From contig NZ_LCYG01000017.1 of the NCBI RefSeq assembly GCF_001017175.1, forward strand, positions 1 through 64,000: DNA of 64,000 nt. The letters are read 5' to 3'. The position numbers and the translations under genes were made by a program. The stretch comes from Microvirga vignae (GTDB taxonomy: Bacteria; Pseudomonadota; Alphaproteobacteria; Rhizobiales; Beijerinckiaceae). Shown one piece after another: positions 26,639 to 35,759 of the stretch (position 1 is its first letter; each line of letters begins with the position of its first letter). The notes below the pieces were generated by a model. The model did not search any database, was not told the origin of the DNA, and worked only from the letters and a program-made list of their open reading frames with translations.

Positions 26639-27451
26639 TCAGGGCTTCACCGCCTTCAACGAGAAGGACAGCGGGATGGGCACCGAGCCGTCAGGAAGAC
26701 GGAACAGGAGCTTTCCGGCAGGAACCATCACCGGAAAGAGTTTGTAGGGCAGGAACTCGTGCTCGTGCAGGAATTCCAGATGCAGGCCAGCTTCGAGAAG
26801 GCCGCCGATGATGTCGGAGAGCGGGTGGATCCAGTTGTAATCGACCGTCTTCTCCTTGTGCACGTCGCCCGTATAGGAGGTCGCCTCCTCGAACACGTCA
26901 GGCTTATCCATGGGCGTGCGCCAGCCATAAGTCGGCTCGAGATGGCCATCCCGCAGATCGAGGACCTGTGCAGATGGATGAGAGTCGAGGAAGTAGAAGC
27001 TGCCACCCGGCGCCAGCATGTCGGCCACGACCTTCGCCCAGCGCTTCACATCCGGCAGCCAGCAGATCGTGCCCCAGGTGGAAAAGACCATATCGAAATG
27101 GCCGTCGACCATCTTGCGGGCATCATAGACGTCGGCCTCCACGAAGGTGGCGGGGAGATTTGCTTTCTTCGCGAGATCCCGTGCGCCTTCGATGGCCACT
27201 GGCGAGAAATCCAGTCCCGTGACGATGGCGCCGCGACGGGCGAGCGAGAGAGTATCAAGGCCGAAATGGCATTGCAGGTGCAGGAGCCGCTTACCTTTTA
27301 CGTCTCCGATTTCGGAGGCTTCGATGGGATAGAGCTTGTCCTCTCCGGCGAGGAAGCCATCCACGTTGTAAAAACCCGTTGCGTCGCGGATGTGCAGCGC
27401 AGCCCGGTTGTTCCAATTCGATAGATTGGCTTTCTGCCAGGGCGCTGCCAT
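26639..27451 (-). CDS. Class I SAM-dependent methyltransferase
   Basis: 270 residues from MAAPWQKANLSNWNNRAALH. The SAM-binding motif is KRLLHLQCHFGLDTLSLARRGAIVTGLDFS (LQCHFG-D replaces the usual DxGxGxG), then FVEADVYDAR and DMVFSTWGTICWLPD. This LQCHFG subgroup is common in bacteria and its substrates are unknown. The upstream extension of the frame lacks homology-like features. The C-terminal half is rich in aromatic residues (EFLPYKLFPVMVPAG). Confidence 0.88.
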   Translation of the reverse strand: MAAPWQKANLSNWNNRAALHIRDATGFYNVDGFLAGEDKLYPIEASEIGDVKGKRLLHLQCHFGLDTLSLARRGAIVTGLDFSPVAIEGARDLAKKANLPATFVEADVYDARKMVDGHFDMVFSTWGTICWLPDVKRWAKVVADMLAPGGSFYFLDSHPSAQVLDLRDGHLEPTYGWRTPMDKPDVFEEATSYTGDVHKEKTVDYNWIHPLSDIIGGLLEAGLHLEFLHEHEFLPYKLFPVMVPAGKLLFRLPDGSVPIPLSFSLKAVKP

Positions 27452-27596
27452 GGGGGTTCTCCGAAGGTTATCTCGTTCCTGAGTCTGCGTGCATAGGACA
27501 CTCGTTGACCTTTGTAAAACCGACGCATGAAAAGGCGGCTTTTGCCGTGGAAAGTCGCCGGAGGAAAGCAACGCATGAAATGTAAGGATCTAAGGA

Positions 27597-27722
27597 TCAG
27601 CCCGGCAGCAGCACCATGTCGATCACATGGATCACGCCGTTCGACTGCATGACGTCGGAAATCGTGACGATGCACGGGCTGCCCTTCTTGTCCTTAATGC
27701 TCAGCCCGTTGCCGGAGGGTCC
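27597..27722 (-). pseudogene. C-terminal remnant of a fasciclin-domain protein
   Basis: About 40 codons remain on the minus strand: GNGLSIKDKKGSPCIVTISD, then VMQSNGVIHVIDMVLLPG and stop. SNGVIHVID-x-V-LLP is the diagnostic last strand of the fasciclin (FAS1) fold. The rest of the roughly 130-residue domain and the signal peptide are absent upstream, where the frame is not protein-like. A deletion remnant. Confidence 0.75.
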
Positions 27723-27774
27723 ATGACTGGCTGCAGGAGAGGAGAAAATTTTTAGCGAGAAGATTTTGAGAGCT

Positions 27775-27996
27775 TCAAGCCGAGAAGGCCGTTGGCCCTC
27801 TCAGGTAGAGTTCGATACGATCAAGTTCGACCTTGGTGTCGGGCGTCTCTTTCGGCTGCGCATTCAGAACCGGTGTGTTTTCCGGCACAGAAACGACCGG
27901 AGCTTCCGTGTCATGACTGAGCACTTCGTTGATCGCCTGCAGAACCTCGTCCTGCGTCGTCTCTTCAGGGCTTTCTTCGGGATTGCGCGGAGTCAT
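27775..27996 (-). CDS. Small acidic hypothetical protein
   Basis: 73 residues from MTPRNPEESPEETTQDEVLQAINEVLSHD. A strong AAGGAGG lies just upstream and decides this start over one 22 codons earlier. The N-terminus is Glu/Pro-rich, followed by a short helix and a VVSVPENTPVLN segment. There is no membrane segment. No family recognised. It lies immediately downstream of the fasciclin remnant's former 5' region. Confidence 0.6.
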   Translation of the reverse strand: MTPRNPEESPEETTQDEVLQAINEVLSHDTEAPVVSVPENTPVLNAQPKETPDTKVELDRIELYLRGPTAFSA

Positions 27997-28123
27997 GGCG
28001 TCCTCCTTCGGCAGTCGGCGAGAGTGTTTGCTCAATCCATGTCGCAAATAGGGCACCGTCACAGTGCCGTCGATGCTGTGCCTTTGACGACAGGACCCCT
28101 TGGCAGTCCTGTCTGCGAACCGG

Positions 28124-28366
28124 TCAGGGGCTCGACCGGGATCGCAAAGAGTTGATCCGAATGCGGCGAGGCATGTTCTGCATATTGAGCAAAACCGTCT
28201 TGTCCGCGTGGATCATCCCCACGGAAACGGGGGCAGACGGATCCGAAAACGTCCAGACCTGGATGGAGTGAGTGTGCGAGATCTGCATGTCGTCGAGCAG
28301 CGTCGGCTCCGCGCCGCCATCCGCAAAGGTGCGCAGCAACGTACCGGGCTCGTTGGCATCGTTCAT
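28124..28366 (-). CDS. Small hypothetical protein, 80 residues
   Basis: Sequence begins MNDANEPGTLLRTFADGGAE and continues with a beta-rich middle (SHTHSIQVWTFSD, VSVGMIHADKTVLLNMQ). Third-position GC is high, as in real genes here, but no convincing ribosome binding site precedes the ATG. The C-terminus is basic (RRIRINSLRSRS). No family recognised. It could be a short regulatory protein or a chance frame. Confidence 0.4.
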   Translation of the reverse strand: MNDANEPGTLLRTFADGGAEPTLLDDMQISHTHSIQVWTFSDPSAPVSVGMIHADKTVLLNMQNMPRRIRINSLRSRSSP

Positions 28367-28504
28367 GAAAACCCGACCAGCACAGGTTGGCGCGATGCCT
28401 TCAGTGCAGAGAAGCTTAAAGCCCCCGCGAGAGCGAGTAGCCTTTGCACGCGAGCTGACTGCCTGGATGCACAGGATGGAGAATTATTCTTTGCAGGTCG
28501 CCGC

Positions 28505-28894
28505 TCAGGCGCAGCTGCGGCCCATGGCGTTGAGGCCTTCATCGAGAAGATCGGCAAGGTTTGGGATGCCGATGAGCCAGTCGGCGGTAGAGAGGGAGCT
28601 TGCTTCCTCCCGCTCGCGGGCCAAGCGTACGGCATCCCCCCATTCCTCGGGTTCCATATCGCCCCGGCCGATATAAACAAGAGCGATCAGATCCGCGCGC
28701 TCATCATCATTGAGGCCTGCGATCACGTCTCGAAGCTCCGCTTCCGTGGCATCATCGGGCGAGGAGGTGAGGGCGTCGACGGCACCATCATCGATAGGGT
28801 TCGAGCCCGAGGCAGGATCCGTGGGGCCCTCTTTCACGTCAATGGCCCTGACGCGGAGAATGAGTTCGCATACCTTGTCGAGCGCGATATCCAT
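28505..28894 (-). CDS. DUF3775 protein
   Basis: 129 residues from MDIALDKVCELILRVRAIDVKEGPTDP. The core EAELRDVIAGLNDDERADLIALVYIGRGDMEPEEWGDAVRLARERE, ending TADWLIGIPNLADLLDEGL, is the DUF3775 (PF12616) pattern, a small all-helical protein of unknown function widespread in Rhizobiales. The longer upstream part of the frame is not conserved-looking and the family starts at MDI. A 344-codon ORF on the opposite strand is a shadow. Confidence 0.85.
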   Translation of the reverse strand: MDIALDKVCELILRVRAIDVKEGPTDPASGSNPIDDGAVDALTSSPDDATEAELRDVIAGLNDDERADLIALVYIGRGDMEPEEWGDAVRLAREREEASSLSTADWLIGIPNLADLLDEGLNAMGRSCA

Positions 28895-29123
28895 CGAAAT
28901 CCTCTTGAAGCAATCTTTGCTGAATCCTGTGACAGGAAAACCCTCAAGACAGCTTTCGGTTCGGCAGGCGGCCAGGCTTTCGGCGCTACGGAGCGCCACC
29001 CGTATCCTGCGGTAGGGGGCGCTTGCCGGAAATGCACTCAGCCCCGTCCACATGCACTTGTCAGGGCAATAGGAACATTATTTCATGGTTCAGATGGAGA
29101 CTGGTTCTCAAGGGGAGAGAGAA

Positions 29124-29951
29124 ATGAGTTTTGAAACGCGTGGCCTGAGGACATTGATTGCCTCTATGGTATTGAGCATCGGGCTCTCCAGCGCCGGTCT
29201 GGCTCAGCCTTCCTCCGCCAACCGCCTTGCCCCGTCCCGACCAGGGACTGATGTTTACATCCTCTCCTTCGGCCTATGGGGGCCGCAGAGCGTTTTCGAG
29301 AGTGAAGCAAAGGGAGCAGCCCGCGTGCTCGAGGCGAGCCTGCGGAGTAAAGGCCGCACCATCGTGGGCTTCAACACCAAGCGCAGAGCAGGCGCGACCC
29401 CGCAGACGATCCGCAATGCCGTGCAGACCGTCGGTCGCGTGATCGACTCAGACGACGTGCTGATCTTCTTCCTCACCTCGCACGGCAGCTCGGAAGGCGC
29501 TGCCATCGTGGCTCAGGATGATCACATGATCATCACGCCAGACAACGTTCAGCACCTGCTGCAGGAAAGCGGTGCGCGTTATCGTGTCGTTATCGTCTCC
29601 GCCTGTTATTCCGGTGTCTTTGCGAGGAAGCTCGCGGACGAGCGCACGCTCGTCATTACAGCGGCGTCGGCCGACAGGTCCTCGTTCGGCTGCCGGGATG
29701 GGGCGACCTGGACCTATTTCGGCGACGCTTTCTTCAACAAGGCCATGCGCAGCGAGAGCCGCCTTGATGTTGCGTTTGAAAAGGCGCGTCTTCTCGTCAC
29801 CCGGCGCGAGCAGCGTGAGGGGTTCGATTCTTCCAATCCTCAGATTGCAGGCGGTTCCGAGGTGCTGGCGCGGCTCGGTGAGCGTGCGACTGCTCCCGAG
29901 CAACAAACGTGCCGAGGGCCGCGAGCCAACGCTCAACCCGCCGCCTGTTGA
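29124..29951 (+). CDS. Secreted C13 (legumain/caspase-like) peptidase
   Basis: 275 residues from MSFETRGLRTLIASMVLSIGLSSAGLAQ, with a signal peptide; AAGGGGAGAGAG precedes the ATG. The peptidase C13 fold shows catalytic His in LIFFLTSHGSSEG (about residue 128) and Cys in VVIVSACYSGVFA (about 168), the caspase-like H-G / A-C-Y-S-G dyad. ITAASADRSSFGC and FFNKAM are family-typical. The protein should be periplasmic. The last 30 residues (ATAPEQQTCRGPRANAQPAAC) look abnormal and overlap the convergent DUF1499 pseudogene by 155 bases, suggesting the original 3' end was lost. Confidence 0.83.
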   Translation: MSFETRGLRTLIASMVLSIGLSSAGLAQPSSANRLAPSRPGTDVYILSFGLWGPQSVFESEAKGAARVLEASLRSKGRTIVGFNTKRRAGATPQTIRNAVQTVGRVIDSDDVLIFFLTSHGSSEGAAIVAQDDHMIITPDNVQHLLQESGARYRVVIVSACYSGVFARKLADERTLVITAASADRSSFGCRDGATWTYFGDAFFNKAMRSESRLDVAFEKARLLVTRREQREGFDSSNPQIAGGSEVLARLGERATAPEQQTCRGPRANAQPAAC

Positions 29952-30390
29952 CCCCCAAATCCGAGCGGCCGATCTGGCTGCGGGAGTAGAGCGCGAGCGC
30001 TGAGCGGTCCTCATCCAGCGCGACAACCTGCGCCACAACGGTGTCGGGATAGCGCATGAGCTTCGTGCGCACGAGAAAGCGATCCTGCGCCGCGCTCGTT
30101 TCCAACAGCGACGTGTTGCGTTCTGATAAGGCTACTTCGGAAACGATGGTGCGAAGGCGGGAAGCTGGCAGGGGAAAGACCGGCGGCTCATCATCAGGCT
30201 TCGCAGCCGGGCAGAAGTCCTTTGGGCAGATGAGGGCGTCGTTCGGGGTCTTTCGCCGTCTGAGCGTCTTGAAATCGACCGCGCCGAGATCGGGAGAGCC
30301 GAAGATCCATTGCCAGAAGCGATCGAGACCTGCCGTCCAGACGCGTCAGGGGGCGAGGCTTAAGGGATGGGCACTTGTCTTCTTCGCCAT
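29797..30390 (-). pseudogene. DUF1499 protein gene with an in-frame stop and a lost 3' end
   Basis: From an ATG at 30390 the frame reads MAKKTSAHPLSLAP, then TGA (30346-30348). It continues in the same frame: RVWTAGLDRFWQWIFGSPDL, then DFKTLRRRKTPNDALICP. The C-terminus RYPDTVVAQVVALD...LALYSRSQIGRSDLGVNRRRVERWL is diagnostic of DUF1499. A TGG-to-TGA change would explain the stop. Beyond WLAALGT the frame runs into the convergent peptidase gene with junk sequence. The only later start, a TTG at 30105, would give half a domain. Confidence 0.7.
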
Positions 30391-30476
30391 GCCTTGGCCT
30401 TGCACGCTTGACACCACGCTTCAGAAGACTAGGGCAGGGAACAGTATTCTCCCACTCGTCCTGCCTCGTGATCCTC

Positions 30477-30818
30477 ATGAATCCTCAGACCGCACCTGTT
30501 CTTCTGCTGATCGCCTCGAACGTCTTCATGACCTTTGCCTGGTACGGGCATTTGAAGTTCAAGACGTCACCTCTCTGGATCGCGGTGATCGCGTCCTGGT
30601 GCATCGCCTTCATCGAATACTGGTTCGCCGTGCCGGCCAATCGCATCGGCTCGGCCGTCTATTCGGCAGCCGAGCTGAAGACCATCCAGGAAGTGATCAC
30701 GCTGCTGGTCTTCGCGGGCTTTTCGGTGCTCTACCTGAAGGAGCCGCTGAGCTGGAATCATCTCATCGGCTTCGTGCTGATTGCTTCAGGCGCAGCCTTC
30801 ATCTTCCATGGGCGGTAG
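30477..30818 (+). CDS. DMT-like membrane protein (DUF486)
   Basis: 113 residues from MNPQTAPVLLLIASNVFMTFAWYGHLKF. Four transmembrane helices span nearly the whole length, as in DUF486: N-terminal APVLLLIASNVFMTFAWYGHL, then IAVIASWCIAFIEYWFAVPANRIG, VITLLVFAGFSVLYL and LIGFVLIASGAAFIFHGR. It is distantly related to EamA/SMR transporters. The upstream extension of the frame is polar and was rejected. Substrate unknown. Confidence 0.9.
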   Translation: MNPQTAPVLLLIASNVFMTFAWYGHLKFKTSPLWIAVIASWCIAFIEYWFAVPANRIGSAVYSAAELKTIQEVITLLVFAGFSVLYLKEPLSWNHLIGFVLIASGAAFIFHGR

Positions 30819-30827
30819 GCCCCACGG

Positions 30828-31967
30828 CTACCCCGCAGGCCTCATGCGGAGAATGCGGCCCTGCCGGGAATCTGTCAGGAGATAGATCAGGCCGTCGGGC
30901 CCCTGGCGCACGTCGCGGATGCGCTCGCCCAGGTTCTGTAGCATGCGCTCCTCACCGGTCACCCTGTTTCCGCTGATTTCAAGTCGTGAGACGAGCTTGC
31001 CGGCGAGCGCCCCCACGAGAATGCTGCCGCGCCAAGCCGGGAACTTGTCTCCCGTGTAGAAGGCCATGCCGGAGGGGCCAATGGACGGGTCCCAGTAATA
31101 GATGGGCTGTTCCAGCCCCGGCTTTCGCGTACCCTCGCCGATCTTCTGGCCGGAATAGTGCACGCCGTAGGAGATCACGGGCCAGCCGTAGTTCCTGCCC
31201 TTCTGCGGAATGTTGACTTCGTCACCGCCCCGCGCGCCGTGTTCCACGGTCCAAAGCTCTCCCGTCGTCGGGTGAAGCGCCGCCGATTGGATATTGCGAT
31301 GGCCCAGAGACCAGATCTCGGCACGCGCATCCTCGCGGTTGAGGAAGGGATTGCCGGGGGCCGCGCCGCCTGTCGGCCTGATGCGGACGATCTTGCCGAG
31401 ATGGTTGCTGAGGCTCTGCGCCTGATCGCGCAGATCGTTCCGTTCGCCCAAGGTCACGAAGAGGTTGCCGTCGCGATCGAAGTTCAGGCGCGAGCCGAAA
31501 TGATGGGTGCCTGCATAGGAGGGTTCCTGGCGGAAGATGACCCGGGTGTCCTCAAGCGCCGCTCCATCCTGGCTGAGGCGTGCGCGCGCCACGCTCGTGC
31601 CGTTCCGGCCTTCGCCCCTATCCTCGGCAAAGCTCAGGTAGATAAGGCGATTTTGCGCAAAATTCGGATCGAGCGCCACATCAAGAAGGCCGCCCTGGCC
31701 ACGAACCGAGATGTCGGGAAGACCCTTGATCGGCTCCGAGAGCTTGCCTTCCGTATCGACGATGCGCAGCCGCCCGGACCTTTCCGTCACCAGCATGCGG
31801 TTATCGGGGAGGAAGGCGAGGCCCCACGGATTCTGGAGATTGCGGGCCACAGTCTCGACGATCACCTCGACCTTGTCGGTGCGAAGGCGCTGCGTGTCCT
31901 GCGCAAAAGCAACCGGAGCTGCGGCAAGAGTCAGGACGCAGGCAAGAGCAAGGCGAAGGTCATTCAT
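30828..31967 (-). CDS. Periplasmic PQQ-dependent aldose sugar dehydrogenase-like beta-propeller
   Basis: 379 residues. The signal peptide is [22 protein letters not shown]. The six-bladed soluble glucose dehydrogenase (YliI/Asd) fold shows [105 protein letters not shown] and a C-terminal [16 protein letters not shown]. His, Arg and Tyr positions needed for PQQ contacts are present. It oxidises aldoses in the periplasm if PQQ is available. The gene is convergent with the DUF486 gene. Confidence 0.92.
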   Translation of the reverse strand: MNDLRLALACVLTLAAAPVAFAQDTQRLRTDKVEVIVETVARNLQNPWGLAFLPDNRMLVTERSGRLRIVDTEGKLSEPIKGLPDISVRGQGGLLDVALDPNFAQNRLIYLSFAEDRGEGRNGTSVARARLSQDGAALEDTRVIFRQEPSYAGTHHFGSRLNFDRDGNLFVTLGERNDLRDQAQSLSNHLGKIVRIRPTGGAAPGNPFLNREDARAEIWSLGHRNIQSAALHPTTGELWTVEHGARGGDEVNIPQKGRNYGWPVISYGVHYSGQKIGEGTRKPGLEQPIYYWDPSIGPSGMAFYTGDKFPAWRGSILVGALAGKLVSRLEISGNRVTGEERMLQNLGERIRDVRQGPDGLIYLLTDSRQGRILRMRPAG

Positions 31968-32046
31968 GAGGGCTCTCCGTCAGTTCAAGGCCGAAGAGCT
32001 AACCTCTCGGCACGAGGCGTCAACCTCGCTGCCGTTCACTCACGTG

Positions 32047-32232
32047 TTACCTGATGGAATAGGCGTGGACAGTATTGGTATCCCGTGCCGACAAAGTCTT
32101 CGTAGTCGCCAATACAGAAAGCGTGGCGAGTCCCATCAGCATGATCAACGCCAGTGAGCAGCGGCTTTGCTGACGAAGATCCATCCGATGAGCCCGTGAC
32201 GCGACATGATTTCTAGGACGGTAGGTCTTCAT
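32047..32232 (-). CDS. Small single-pass membrane protein, possible CtrA target
   Basis: 61 residues from MKTYRPRNHVASRAHRMDLRQQ. An Arg/His-rich N-terminus precedes one transmembrane helix (CSLALIMLMGLATLSVLATT) and a short polar tail. GGGGAAAG lies upstream. A perfect TTAA-N7-TTAAC CtrA box is 114 bases upstream. No family recognised. It may be a short membrane peptide or a chance frame; the promoter motif raises its credibility. Confidence 0.45.
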   Translation of the reverse strand: MKTYRPRNHVASRAHRMDLRQQSRCSLALIMLMGLATLSVLATTKTLSARDTNTVHAYSIR

Positions 32233-32345
32233 GGGTACTTTCCCCAGGAGGGCCAGGGTGGGTCTGGAGAAAAAACCCATTCATTTCAAGAAAGTTCCGC
32301 CGGGTGCTGAAGTCTTTCTTTCGAAGATCTTTTCAAGTGCTGTCG

Positions 32346-32361
32346 TTAACATATCGTTAAC
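32346..32361 (-). promoter_or_regulatory. CtrA-type box
   Basis: TTAA-CATATCG-TTAAC, an exact match to the CtrA consensus. A third TTAA at 32367 follows at a 6-base spacing. It lies upstream of the minus-strand 61-residue membrane protein. Confidence 0.6.
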
Positions 32362-32414
32362 CAATATTAACGCATCGAGGTGTGGGTTAAGAAAGAAGAT
32401 CAGGCAATGAAAAT

Positions 32415-32434
32415 GGCCGGGACTAAGCCCGGCC
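32415..32434. repeat. REP-like hairpin
   Basis: GGCCGGG-actaag-CCCGGCC just beyond the 3' end of the tctC-like gene, the same hairpin family as at 7170-7192. It may also act in 3'-end formation. Confidence 0.6.
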
Positions 32435-32462
32435 GCACAATGAGAATGAGCGTTCAGCAGGG

Positions 32463-33443
32463 TTACTCTGCCGCGATATTGGCCGTCTTGATGATCTCGG
32501 CCCAGGTCTGAATTTCCTTAGCCAGATAAGGTTTGAAGGCCTCAGGATCGCGCACGTTCAAAGTAAAGCCGAGCTTCGTGATGCGCTCTTTCACATGCGG
32601 CTTGTTGAGGATTGCGATGATCGTGCCAGAGAGCTTGTCGAGGAGGGGCTTGGGCGTGTTCACAGGGGCGAAGAAGGCAGCCCAGGATTCCGCATCTGCA
32701 TTGGTGATGCCCTGTTCGCGCAAGGTGGGCACGTCGGGAGCCAGAGGATTGCGCTGCGGGCTCGCCAATCCGATAGCGCGCATCTGTCCGGCCTGGAACT
32801 GGGATAGCACGCTCGGCAGGGTCGAGTTCGACACTTCGATGCGCCCGGCCATCAGCTCCGTCACCAGAGGGGCTGCGCCCCGGAAGGGCACGTGCGTCAT
32901 CTTGATGCCTGTGCGGGTCATGAACAGCTCGGTTGCCAGATGCGAGCCGGAGCCGATGCCGGTCGAGCCGTAATTGAGTCTGCCGGGGTCCTTCTTCGCC
33001 AGTTCGATCAGCTCCGGAATGGACTTCACGGGCAGATCGTTCTTGACCACGAAGACGTGCTCAAAAGCGCCGGCGCCCGCGAGAGGCGCGAAGTCCTTCA
33101 CCGCGTCATAGCCCGGCTCTTTGAGCAGGAACATGTTGTTCCCGTGGGTCTGGTTGTTGCCGAAGACGATAGTGTAGCCGTCGGGCTCGGCGCGGGCGAC
33201 GGCCCGGGTGCCGATGGCGCCCGAGGCGCCTGCCACGTTCTCGACGATCACGTTCTGGCCAAGGTCCTTTCCCATCTCCTCCGCCACAATGCGGGCGATC
33301 ACGTCGGTCGGGCCACCCGCCGGGTAGGGCACCACCATCTTGATGACATGGTTGGGATAGGGCTGGGCGATGGCCGCCTGAGAGAGCAGGGTGGCTCCAG
33401 CGACGAGGCCGAGAGCCATGCGGCGGGTGATGGAAAAGGTCAT
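32463..33443 (-). CDS. Tripartite tricarboxylate transporter substrate-binding protein (TctC/Bug family)
   Basis: 326 residues. The signal peptide is MTFSITRRMALGLVAGATLLSQAAIAQ; the twin Arg suggests possible Tat export. The Bug fold shows YPNHVIKMVVPYPAGGPTDVIARIVAEEM, GASGAIGTRAVARAEPDGYTI and YGSTGIGSGSHLATELF. It binds a carboxylate or similar ligand in the periplasm. No tctA/tctB permease genes are nearby, so it is an orphan receptor, as is common for this family. Divergent from the aminotransferase gene. Confidence 0.93.
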   Translation of the reverse strand: MTFSITRRMALGLVAGATLLSQAAIAQPYPNHVIKMVVPYPAGGPTDVIARIVAEEMGKDLGQNVIVENVAGASGAIGTRAVARAEPDGYTIVFGNNQTHGNNMFLLKEPGYDAVKDFAPLAGAGAFEHVFVVKNDLPVKSIPELIELAKKDPGRLNYGSTGIGSGSHLATELFMTRTGIKMTHVPFRGAAPLVTELMAGRIEVSNSTLPSVLSQFQAGQMRAIGLASPQRNPLAPDVPTLREQGITNADAESWAAFFAPVNTPKPLLDKLSGTIIAILNKPHVKERITKLGFTLNVRDPEAFKPYLAKEIQTWAEIIKTANIAAE

Positions 33444-33543
33444 GAAAAGGTCCCTCCTGAAAATCCCGGGCTAGCGGGCCTGTTTTGCTTGCTTGGACAG
33501 CTTGAGCGGATTAGGGTCCGCCCCCGTCACATTCCCTACCTAA

Positions 33544-34766
<1,223 letters not shown>

Positions 34767-34767
<1 letters not shown>

Positions 34768-35060
34768 TGGATCTGCCTCGGACATTCCACCCGAATCCCG
34801 AGGCGGAGCCTTATCGGCTCAACCAGCAATCCGCCTATCGGGTGAAGTCGGATTTCCGGGTCGACTTCACCAATGGCGGCCATGTCGAGGCGAAGGGTTT
34901 TCTCCTCGACATCGAGGGCGACAGCGTCACTCCCGAGCGCTTGGCCGAGATGATCGTCTCGGCCATGAACCTTCTCCGCGCAGGGCCGGTGACGATCTTT
35001 TCCATGACGATCGTGCGCCGCGGCGAGCATCAGGATTCCTGGCCGGCTCCCCTGAAATAG
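34767..35060 (+). CDS. Conserved hypothetical protein coupled to aatA
   Basis: 97 residues: MDLPRTFHPNPEAEPYRLNQ, then SAYRVKSDFRVDFTNGGHVE, a FLLDIEGD strand, PERLAEMIVSAMNLL helix and VTIFSMTIVRRG strand. This alpha/beta pattern suggests a small globular domain. The TGATG overlap with aatA indicates translational coupling, so it may serve the same pathway. No family recognised; cysteine-free and soluble. Confidence 0.65.
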
Positions 35061-35072
35061 CAGCCCGGTCGT

Positions 35073-35098
35073 GGAACGGGACCACCGGGAGAGCTGTT
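35073..35098 (+). promoter_or_regulatory. Weak sigma-EcfG-like promoter of the DUF992 gene
   Basis: GGAAC, 17 bases, TGTT (one mismatch), 36 bases upstream of the DUF992 start codon. Confidence 0.3.
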
Positions 35099-35133
35099 GA
35101 TCGCCAAGCTTCATCCAAGCTCAGGAGATCTCC

Positions 35134-35607
35134 ATGTTTCGCGCAGCTCTCCCAGTTGCGGCCCTCGCCATCGCTTCCCTGTTGGACTCTTCCGATGCAC
35201 AGGCGCAAAGCCAGACCCAGATCGGCGTCCTGACCTGCAATCTCACAGGTAGCCTCGGCCTCATCCTGACCTCACAAAAGGGCACGGCCTGCACTTTCGA
35301 TTCTCGGAAAGGCTATAGCGAGCATTACTTAGGCGTGATCCGCAGATTTGGTCTCGATATCGGCGCGACCAGCGGAGGGGTCCTGACCTGGGCCGTCTTC
35401 GCCGCGGGACCTGCGGTTCCCGGAGTGCTCGCCGGCAACTATGTCGGCGCCACCGTCGAAGCGACGGTCGGGGCGGGACTTGGCGCCAACGTTCTGGTGG
35501 GCGGATCGAACCAGTCCATCGCTCTCCAGCCTCTTTCGGTGAATGGCCAAACGGGTCTCAACTTGGCTCTGGGCGTCGGCAATTTCGAATTGAGCGCGGC
35601 CCCGTGA
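35134..35607 (+). CDS. DUF992 periplasmic protein
   Basis: 157 residues with a signal peptide (MFRAALPVAALAIASLLDSSDAQA). The DUF992 pattern is clear: IGVLTCNLTGSLGLILTSQKGTACTF, then YSEHYLGVIRRFGLDIGATSGGVLTWAVFA, LAGNYVGATVEATVGAGLGANVLVGGSNQSIALQPLSVNGQTGLNLALGV. Two cysteines could form a disulfide in the periplasm. The family is specific to Alphaproteobacteria and lacks a known function. It precedes an EF-G-like gene. Confidence 0.92.
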   Translation: MFRAALPVAALAIASLLDSSDAQAQSQTQIGVLTCNLTGSLGLILTSQKGTACTFDSRKGYSEHYLGVIRRFGLDIGATSGGVLTWAVFAAGPAVPGVLAGNYVGATVEATVGAGLGANVLVGGSNQSIALQPLSVNGQTGLNLALGVGNFELSAAP

Positions 35608-35759
35608 GTCTCTGATCGGGCGCCCTGAGAGAGCGGCCAAGCTTGGCGTGACTGTTTATCCGGCTTAAAAAGCCCCTTGCCAACTCCTCCTGACAGGCAG
35701 AGCATTCTCCCTAACGCGACCGCCAAGAGCGCGCTGACGGGGGCAGGGAGGAGACTACC

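Noticed and set aside
29060-29090. GGAAC-N11-GTTC upstream of the C13 peptidase as a sigma-EcfG promoter
   Set aside because: The spacing is far from the required 16-17 bases and the -10 element is absent.
28100-29134. 344-codon plus-strand ORF
   Set aside because: Covers the DUF3775 gene on the other strand, which has clear family motifs; the ORF itself has none.
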